11,873 bases of DNA, taken from contig DHRX01000028.1 in assembly GCA_002408345.1 (NCBI GenBank), forward strand, positions 17,179 through 29,051. Reading direction: 5' to 3'. This document shows positions 6,793 to 11,873 of this stretch, one piece after another. The first letter of the stretch is position 1. The number at the start of each line of letters is the position of its first letter. The notes beneath the pieces are model-generated. The model made no database searches and was not told the origin of the DNA. It saw nothing but the letters and a program-made list of their open reading frames with translations. This DNA is from Firmicutes bacterium UBA5301. Its GTDB lineage: Bacteria; Bacillota; UBA5301. The position numbers and the translations under genes were made by a program.

Positions 6793-7879
6793 TCAGGTTT
6801 TGTTTGACCTGCAGTTTTTTGCAGGGGAGAAAACTGAACAGGCTACCCCTAAAAAACGTCAAGAAGCGAGGAAAAAAGGTCAGGTTGTTAAAAGCCAAGA
6901 GCTGACGACAGCTTTTTTACTTCTTGGGGTCTTTACCACCTTACATACTTTAGGGGCTAACCTTTTTGACCAATTGGGGCGCTTTATGGCCTTCTGGTTT
7001 AGTCAGCTAAGTCGAACGGAATTGACAGTAAACACTGTCTCTGTGCTTTTTACCAACACAATACTGGTTATGGGGCAAATACTATTTCCGATCTTTCTTG
7101 TGGCTATTTTAATTGGAATACTGGTAAACTTTGTGCAAGTAGGTGTCTTTTTTCAACTAGATTTAATTAAACCTAAATTTGATCGGCTTAACCCTATTAA
7201 TGGTTTTAAGCGGATCTTTTCGACTAGGGCTTTAGCAGAATTAGCAAAAAGTCTTTTAAAATTAACTATAGTTTTTAGTATAGCTTACGTAACGATTAAA
7301 TCTGCAGCACCTAGTCTATTATTGCTTTGGGATATGGAAGTACCGGCTGCCCTTCGTTATGTGGAATCTGTAATTTTTGGGGTTGCTTGGCGAATTGGTC
7401 TGGCTTTATTAGCGTTAGCGGTCTTTGATTATTTTTATCAACGTTGGGAATATGAGCGTAACTTGCGGATGTCTAAACAAGAACTTAAAGATGAGTATAA
7501 AGAGGTTGAGGGTGATCCGCAGATAAAAAGTAAAATGCGACAAAGGGCCCGACAAATGGCTATGCAGCGGATGATGCAGGCCGTACCGGAAGCTGATGTT
7601 GTTATTACTAACCCGACTCACATTGCAGTTGCTTTGCAGTACGAACCAAAGAAGATGGAGGCACCGGTAGTATTAGCGATGGGTCAGGGCTATTTAGCGG
7701 AAAAAATTAAGAAGATAGCCAAGGAACATCGTGTGGCTATTGTCGAAAACAAACCATTGGCCCAGACGCTCTTTAAAACTGCAGAAATTGGTGAGGCCAT
7801 ACCAGCAGAGTTATATCAGGCGGTTGCAGAGGTACTGGCTTTTGTTTACAATCTTCGGAAGAGAAGAAGGACCATTTAG
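6785..7879 (+). CDS. flhB: Flagellar export protein and specificity switch FlhB
   Basis: FlhB sits at the base of the export gate and switches substrate choice from rod/hook to filament proteins after cleaving itself. The N-terminus has the family hallmark FDLQFFAGEKTEQATPKKRQ followed by EARKKGQVVKS. Four membrane segments lie at about residues 40-60, 90-120, 150-180 and 195-220, followed by a basic cytoplasmic linker. The self-cleavage motif is NPTH in ITNPTHIAVALQY; cleavage is expected between Asn276 and Pro277 when counting from the ATG at 6785. The C-terminal domain is complete (VVENKPLAQTLF-like IVENKPLAQTLF, then GEAIPAELYQAVAEVLAFVY). I chose the ATG at 6785 because its spacing from AGGAAA is better. 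An in-frame GTG at 6779 would add two residues. Confidence 0.95.
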   Translation: MGNQVLFDLQFFAGEKTEQATPKKRQEARKKGQVVKSQELTTAFLLLGVFTTLHTLGANLFDQLGRFMAFWFSQLSRTELTVNTVSVLFTNTILVMGQILFPIFLVAILIGILVNFVQVGVFFQLDLIKPKFDRLNPINGFKRIFSTRALAELAKSLLKLTIVFSIAYVTIKSAAPSLLLLWDMEVPAALRYVESVIFGVAWRIGLALLALAVFDYFYQRWEYERNLRMSKQELKDEYKEVEGDPQIKSKMRQRARQMAMQRMMQAVPEADVVITNPTHIAVALQYEPKKMEAPVVLAMGQGYLAEKIKKIAKEHRVAIVENKPLAQTLFKTAEIGEAIPAELYQAVAEVLAFVYNLRKRRRTI

Positions 7880-7893
7880 GAAGGGGTTAAACT

Positions 7894-9975
7894 GTGGCTA
7901 CAGTAAGTACTGGACCGAGCCAAAGGATCAATAAATATGCAGACTTAATTATAGTTAGCGGTGTAGTATTGATCGTTTTAATGATGATTATCCCGCTACC
8001 CCCTGTTCTCCTGGATCTGCTCTTAACGTTAAATATTAGTTTAGCTATTCTAATTCTTTTATTAACGATGAACGTTAACCACCCTTTGGAGTTATCAATA
8101 TTTCCATCATTACTGCTTATTGCTACGCTATACCGACTGGCTTTAAATGTTTCTTCAACTAGGTTGATTTTGCTCGAAGGGTATGCTGGTAACATCATTA
8201 ATGCCTTTGGTAATTTTGTGGTTGGAGGCAACTATGTCGTTGGTTTTGTAGTCTTCCTGATACTTGTTATTATTCAGTTCGTAGTTATTACTAAAGGCGC
8301 TGAGCGGGTGGCTGAGGTTGCCGCACGTTTTACTTTGGATGCAATGCCAGGAAAACAGATGAGTATTGATGCTGACCTCAACTCGGGTTTAATTAACGAA
8401 TCAGAAGCTCGACAGCGGCGGAAAGCTATCGAGCAGGAAGCCGACTTCTACGGGGCCATGGATGGTGCTAGTAAGTTTGTTAAAGGCGATGCTATTGCAG
8501 GTATTATTATTACAATTATCAACGTGTTAGGTGGCTTTTTAATAGGCATTGGCCAAATGGGTATGTCGCTGTCAGATGCTCTCCGCACTTATACGTTATT
8601 AACAGTTGGCGATGGTTTAGTTACCCAAATTCCAGCCCTCTTAATTGCAGTAGCTACCGGTATTTTAGTGACCAGAGCTGGCTCTGAGGAAAGTATGGGT
8701 TTGGCTTTAGGTAAGCAACTACTTTCCCAGCCCAAAGCTCTTTTTATCGGTTCAGGAGTTCTAATATTAGTGGCGTTAATACCAGGTTTTCCTACAATTC
8801 CGTTTTTAATATTTGCCGCTCTTGCTGGTCTTTTAGGTTATTTAGTGCAGCAAGGTGAAACGGAAGCAGCTGCAACTGCTGAGGAATTAGAAAGAGAAGC
8901 TCAATTAGATCGAGCTCGTCAGCCAGAAAATGTACTCTCACTTTTGAGTGTTGATCCGATTGAATTAGAGATCGGCTATAGCTTGATTCCTATGGTTGAT
9001 CCTAGTCAAGGGGGGGATGTTTTTGATCGGGTAACCTTAATCCGGCGCCAACTGGCTATAGAGTTGGGTATGGTTATTCCGGCTATTCGGGTGAGAGATA
9101 ATATGCAACTACGGCCGGGCCAATATGCTATAAAAATTAAAGGGGTAGAAGTTGCTGGTGGTGAACTTTACCCGGACCATTTTTTGGCCATGGATACCGG
9201 CGGTGTTGGTGAACCGATTAAAGGGGTTGTTACCGCTGAACCGGCCTTTGGTTTACCGGCCTTATGGGTTGAGGCATTCCGTAGAGAAGAGGCTGAGTTA
9301 GCCGGTTATACGGTAGTTGATCCTCCTTCAGTACTAGCAACTCATTTAACTGAAATAATTAAAAGCCATGCCCATGAACTCCTAGGTAGACAAGAAGTTA
9401 AGGCGTTAATAGACAATATCAAGGAGGATTATTCTGCTGTTGTTGAAGAATTAATTCCTGATATTCTAAATATTGGTACGGTACAGAAGGTATTGCAGAA
9501 TTTGCTCCATGAGGGCGTTCCTATTAGGAATTTGGTATCTATTTTAGAGGCTTTGGCTGATTTTGGAGTACTTACTAAAAGCCCAGAAATACTTACTGAG
9601 TATGTACGACAGGCTTTGTCTAGGCAGATTACCCACCAACATGTAGATGACAATGGTGTACTGCAAGTGTTGACTGTTGATCCCAATATTGAAGAGTTAA
9701 TTAGTTCTAGTGTGCAAGAGGGTGACCAGGGCAGTTATTTGGCCATGGATCCAATTATGGCCGGAAAAATTCTTGATTCAGTAGCTAAGGTTTATCAAGA
9801 GACGGTTAGTAAAGGGCTAAGCCCGGTAATATTGAGCAGCGCTCCGGTACGACGTCATTTGAAGCGTCTAGCCGACCGGATTAATAAGCGGATTGTAGTG
9901 CTTTCATATAATGAAGTTTCTTCAGATGTGGAAGTGCAGTCTGTAGGGACGGTGACTGTAAAAGATGAGAGTTAA
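7894..9975 (+). CDS. flhA: Flagellar type III export protein FlhA
   Basis: FlhA is the largest export-apparatus membrane protein. Its cytoplasmic domains form a ring that docks chaperone-substrate complexes and links export to the proton motive force. The 693-residue protein has eight predicted membrane segments in its first 320 residues (about 17-35, 41-59, 67-83, 113-134, 200-223, 238-260, 282-298, 301-318). The FHIPEP family signature occupies residues 138-161 (RVAEVAARFTLDAMPGKQ and on) in the loop before the fifth segment. LYRLALNVSSTRLILL (79-94) is another invariant stretch. An Ala/Glu-rich linker (about 320-340) leads to the large cytoplasmic domain (about 345-685). The GTG start is preceded by AGGAAGGGG (7878-7886) overlapping the flhB stop. 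The 3' end overlaps flhF by 11 bp. Length and motifs are complete. Confidence 0.96.
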   Translation: MATVSTGPSQRINKYADLIIVSGVVLIVLMMIIPLPPVLLDLLLTLNISLAILILLLTMNVNHPLELSIFPSLLLIATLYRLALNVSSTRLILLEGYAGNIINAFGNFVVGGNYVVGFVVFLILVIIQFVVITKGAERVAEVAARFTLDAMPGKQMSIDADLNSGLINESEARQRRKAIEQEADFYGAMDGASKFVKGDAIAGIIITIINVLGGFLIGIGQMGMSLSDALRTYTLLTVGDGLVTQIPALLIAVATGILVTRAGSEESMGLALGKQLLSQPKALFIGSGVLILVALIPGFPTIPFLIFAALAGLLGYLVQQGETEAAATAEELEREAQLDRARQPENVLSLLSVDPIELEIGYSLIPMVDPSQGGDVFDRVTLIRRQLAIELGMVIPAIRVRDNMQLRPGQYAIKIKGVEVAGGELYPDHFLAMDTGGVGEPIKGVVTAEPAFGLPALWVEAFRREEAELAGYTVVDPPSVLATHLTEIIKSHAHELLGRQEVKALIDNIKEDYSAVVEELIPDILNIGTVQKVLQNLLHEGVPIRNLVSILEALADFGVLTKSPEILTEYVRQALSRQITHQHVDDNGVLQVLTVDPNIEELISSSVQEGDQGSYLAMDPIMAGKILDSVAKVYQETVSKGLSPVILSSAPVRRHLKRLADRINKRIVVLSYNEVSSDVEVQSVGTVTVKDES

Positions 9976-11104
9976 ACGTTACGAGGCCAAGACAATGCAA
10001 GAAGCTATCATGATGGTTAAAGCTGAGCTTGGCAGAGAAGCAGTAATTCTTCATTCTAAAAAAATCCGTAAAGGCGGAATCTTTGGGTTGTTTGGACAGC
10101 CAGCATTTGAAGTTATTGCCGCTATTAATCCTGAGGATATACAGCGTAAGCAGGTAACTGCATCTAGAGAGGTTAGGGAGGTTGGTCCAAACCGCTCAGT
10201 GGCAGCTCCACCCCAGAAAGAAACCGCTCCTATGGAGAGTTTGCGTTTGGAAGTTCAAGGGTTAAAGGAAGCCTTGAATACATTAACTACTTCCCTTAAC
10301 ACTGTTTCTCCCAATGGGCCACAGGTACCAGCGCAGTTTCACGAAATTTCTGCTCTTCTGTCGGCACAGGGTGTTGCCGATAAATATATTGAAGAGTTTG
10401 TAGAGAAGCTGGATCCAACATTAAGTCCGGAGCAACTGTTGGCTGCAGTACAGACTTTAATTATAGAATCAATAGCTTCCTATAAACCCTCAATAAGTTC
10501 CCAAGGGCCACGAATTATTGGCTTTGTGGGACCTACTGGAGTTGGGAAAACAACGACTATAGCCAAGCTAGCTGCTCGTTTTGCACTTTATGATGGGCTT
10601 AGTGTTGGTTTAATTACAGCCGACACTTACCGTATTGCAGCTGTAGATCAACTTAAAACTTATGCGGAAATTATTGGAGTACCCTTAGAGGTGGTTTTTA
10701 CGGCACAGGATATAACTACGGCTAAAGCTAAATTAGAAGGTAAAGATTGTATCTTAATTGATACGGCTGGTCGGAGCCCTAAAAATGAGCAGCAGATTAA
10801 TGAACTCCAAGACTATTTGATTACAGCTGACCCCACTGATATAGCTTTAGTTCTTAGTGCAACTATGAGTTATCAAGCTGTTAAAGATTGTTTATTACGG
10901 TTTGGTCCTTGTAATTACAATCAATTAATTTTCACTAAACTTGACGAAGCTGACAGTGGTTTTGGCACTATTTATAATGCTGTTCGAGATGTAAATTTAC
11001 CACTAACTTATTTGACTAACGGTCAAAATGTTCCTGATGATATTGTGGTTAGTGATTCTGATTGTGTTACAGAACTACTTTTCGGCAACTGGGAGAGTAT
11101 CTAA
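9965..11104 (+). CDS. flhF: Flagellar biosynthesis SRP-type GTPase FlhF
   Basis: FlhF is a signal-recognition-particle-like GTPase that guides where flagella are built. The 379-residue protein has a short basic B-type N-terminus (MRVKRYEAKTMQEAIMMVKAEL pattern, 1-22; ILHSKKIRKGGIFGLFG, 28-44). A variable, Pro/Lys-rich region follows to about 125, then a helical N domain (about 128-180) and the GTPase G domain. The G domain shows GPTGVGKT (189-196, P-loop), ADTYRIAAVDQLKTYA (219-234), DTAGR (266-270), TKLDEA (324-329, guanine recognition) and GQNVPDDI (353-360). All nucleotide-binding motifs are intact. Its ATG lies inside flhA, behind GGTGA at 9951-9955. It is followed two bases later by flhG, its usual regulator. 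Related SRP GTPases Ffh and FtsY lack this N-terminus and context. Confidence 0.95.
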   Translation: MRVKRYEAKTMQEAIMMVKAELGREAVILHSKKIRKGGIFGLFGQPAFEVIAAINPEDIQRKQVTASREVREVGPNRSVAAPPQKETAPMESLRLEVQGLKEALNTLTTSLNTVSPNGPQVPAQFHEISALLSAQGVADKYIEEFVEKLDPTLSPEQLLAAVQTLIIESIASYKPSISSQGPRIIGFVGPTGVGKTTTIAKLAARFALYDGLSVGLITADTYRIAAVDQLKTYAEIIGVPLEVVFTAQDITTAKAKLEGKDCILIDTAGRSPKNEQQINELQDYLITADPTDIALVLSATMSYQAVKDCLLRFGPCNYNQLIFTKLDEADSGFGTIYNAVRDVNLPLTYLTNGQNVPDDIVVSDSDCVTELLFGNWESI

Positions 11105-11106
11105 AA

Positions 11107-11873
11107 ATGACCCGGATTGCAGGTAAAAAAGATCAAGCTGAACGCCTTCGTCAGCTGGTAGCAAATGAAAGGAACAGCCCTGGATTTATAAGGAGAAATG
11201 CTAGGGTTATTACTGTTGCCAGTGGAAAAGGTGGTGTGGGTAAAACTAATTTTACAGTAAATTTAGGGATTGCAATAGCCAAAACCGGTTTACAAGTGGG
11301 TATTATTGATGCTGACTTAGGCTTAGCAAATATAGATATTGTACTAGGGCTAATTCCTAAGTATAACCTACTACATGTTTTAAACGGAGAAAAAAATCTA
11401 GCTGAAGTTGTAATTATGGGACCGGAAGGGTTACAGATTATTCCTGGTGGCTCAGGGGTAATGGAGTTAGCGGATGCTTCCCCTTGGCAGGTAGAACGTT
11501 TTATCAGAGGTTTCCAGGAATTAGACGAGAACTTAGATTTATTACTTATTGATACAGGTGCCGGGATCAATAAACATGTTCTTACTTTTTTAAAGGCCTC
11601 AGAGGAAACAATTGTAATTACTACTCCGGAACCGACAGCGGTTACTGATGCCTATGGATTAATTAAAATGTTAGCTTTGAGTGACCCTAACGCCGAGATT
11701 TTTGTAGTGGTTAATATGGCTGATAGCCTTGGTGAGGGGGAGCAGGTTTTTGAACGGTTAAATGTGGCGTGTACCAGGTTCTTGGGTATTTCGCCAAATT
11801 TATTGGGCGTTATTTTGCGAGATAATTTAGTTACTCAGGCCGTTCGAGAACAGGTACCTTTTATAATCAGTCA
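11107..11873 (+). CDS. flhG: MinD-like ATPase FlhG (FleN/YlxH), 5' part
   Basis: FlhG is a MinD/ParA-type ATPase that controls flagellar number and position and stimulates the FlhF GTPase. The frame starts at ATG 11107, two bases after the flhF stop with GGGAGAG at 11091-11097 upstream. It stays open for 255 codons to the window edge, so the C-terminus is missing. The N-terminus contains KKDQAERLRQLV (7-18), the DQAxxLR motif through which FlhG activates FlhF. Next come the deviant Walker A GKGGVGKT (40-47), IIDADLGLANID (66-77, switch I and ParA-type aspartates), DTGAGI (149-154, Walker B/switch II) and ITTPEPTAVTDAYGLIK (171-187). The DQAxxLR motif and the flhF neighbour separate it from MinD and Soj. 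Family members usually run to about 290-300 residues, so little more than the membrane-targeting helix end should be missing. Confidence 0.94.
   Translation, partial: MTRIAGKKDQAERLRQLVANERNSPGFIRRNARVITVASGKGGVGKTNFTVNLGIAIAKTGLQVGIIDADLGLANIDIVLGLIPKYNLLHVLNGEKNLAEVVIMGPEGLQIIPGGSGVMELADASPWQVERFIRGFQELDENLDLLLIDTGAGINKHVLTFLKASEETIVITTPEPTAVTDAYGLIKMLALSDPNAEIFVVVNMADSLGEGEQVFERLNVACTRFLGISPNLLGVILRDNLVTQAVREQVPFIIS

Noticed and set aside
7731..7934. Plus-strand 67-codon frame spanning the flhB/flhA junction
   Set aside because: It overlaps the conserved FlhB C-terminus and the FlhA start in another frame, with no fitting ribosome binding site and no recognisable protein.
7887..8231. Minus-strand open frame of 114 codons over the start of flhA
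   Set aside because: It is antisense to conserved FlhA membrane segments and shows no recognisable domain. The low-complexity, Ile/Thr/Lys-rich product is typical of the reverse complement of a membrane-protein gene.
11151..11570. Minus-strand open frame of 139 codons at the right end
   Set aside because: It is fully antisense to flhG, whose Walker A, DADLGLANID and DTGAGI motifs are clear on the + strand.
1..11873. Search for mobile elements, CRISPR arrays, tRNA/rRNA genes, riboswitches and strong terminators
   Set aside because: I saw no long direct or inverted repeats, no transposase or integrase, no spaced repeats, and no GC-rich hairpin followed by a T-run. Coding sequence fills nearly the whole window.

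Overview
This window is a dense, single-strand stretch of a bacterial flagellar/chemotaxis (fla/che) operon. All fifteen genes read on the + strand, and the largest gap between them is 54 bases. Several features point to a Gram-positive (Firmicutes) host of the Clostridia or Negativicutes kind: FlbD next to motAB, a FliY-type switch protein with a CheY-binding N-terminus, cheY lying between fliY and fliO, and the run fliOPQR-flhBA-flhF-flhG. The composition is moderately AT-leaning, GTG starts are common and Shine-Dalgarno sequences are strong. I cannot name genus or species from the sequence.

Layout. Positions 1-138 hold the 3' end of flbD. Positions 142-1705 hold the stator pair motA-motB. 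Positions 1707-4205 hold fliL and the switch (C-ring) proteins FliM and FliY/FliN. After a 54-base gap comes a stand-alone cheY (4260-4625). Positions 4638-9975 encode the membrane part of the flagellar type III export apparatus, in the order FliO, FliP, FliQ, FliR, FlhB, FlhA. Positions 9965-11104 encode the SRP-type GTPase FlhF. Positions 11107 to the end hold the 5' part of flhG, a MinD-like ATPase, cut by the window edge.

How the genes work together. FliP/Q/R with FlhB and FlhA form the export gate that secretes rod, hook and filament subunits, and FliO assists FliP assembly. FliM and FliY form the rotor switch, and each starts with an LSQ-type motif expected to bind phosphorylated CheY. 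MotA/MotB form the ion-driven stator and FliL sits with it. FlhF and FlhG set the place and number of flagella. Short gaps and overlaps (14 bp motA/motB, 4 bp fliO/fliP, 8-14 bp fliR/flhB, 11 bp flhA/flhF) indicate one polycistronic unit with translational coupling. I saw no convincing internal promoter or terminator.

I found no evidence of a new biological system: no mobile element, CRISPR array, RNA gene or foreign island. The point most worth a second look is FliY. Its CheC-like phosphatase region appears shortened, and the one recognisable active-site motif has serine where asparagine is expected.
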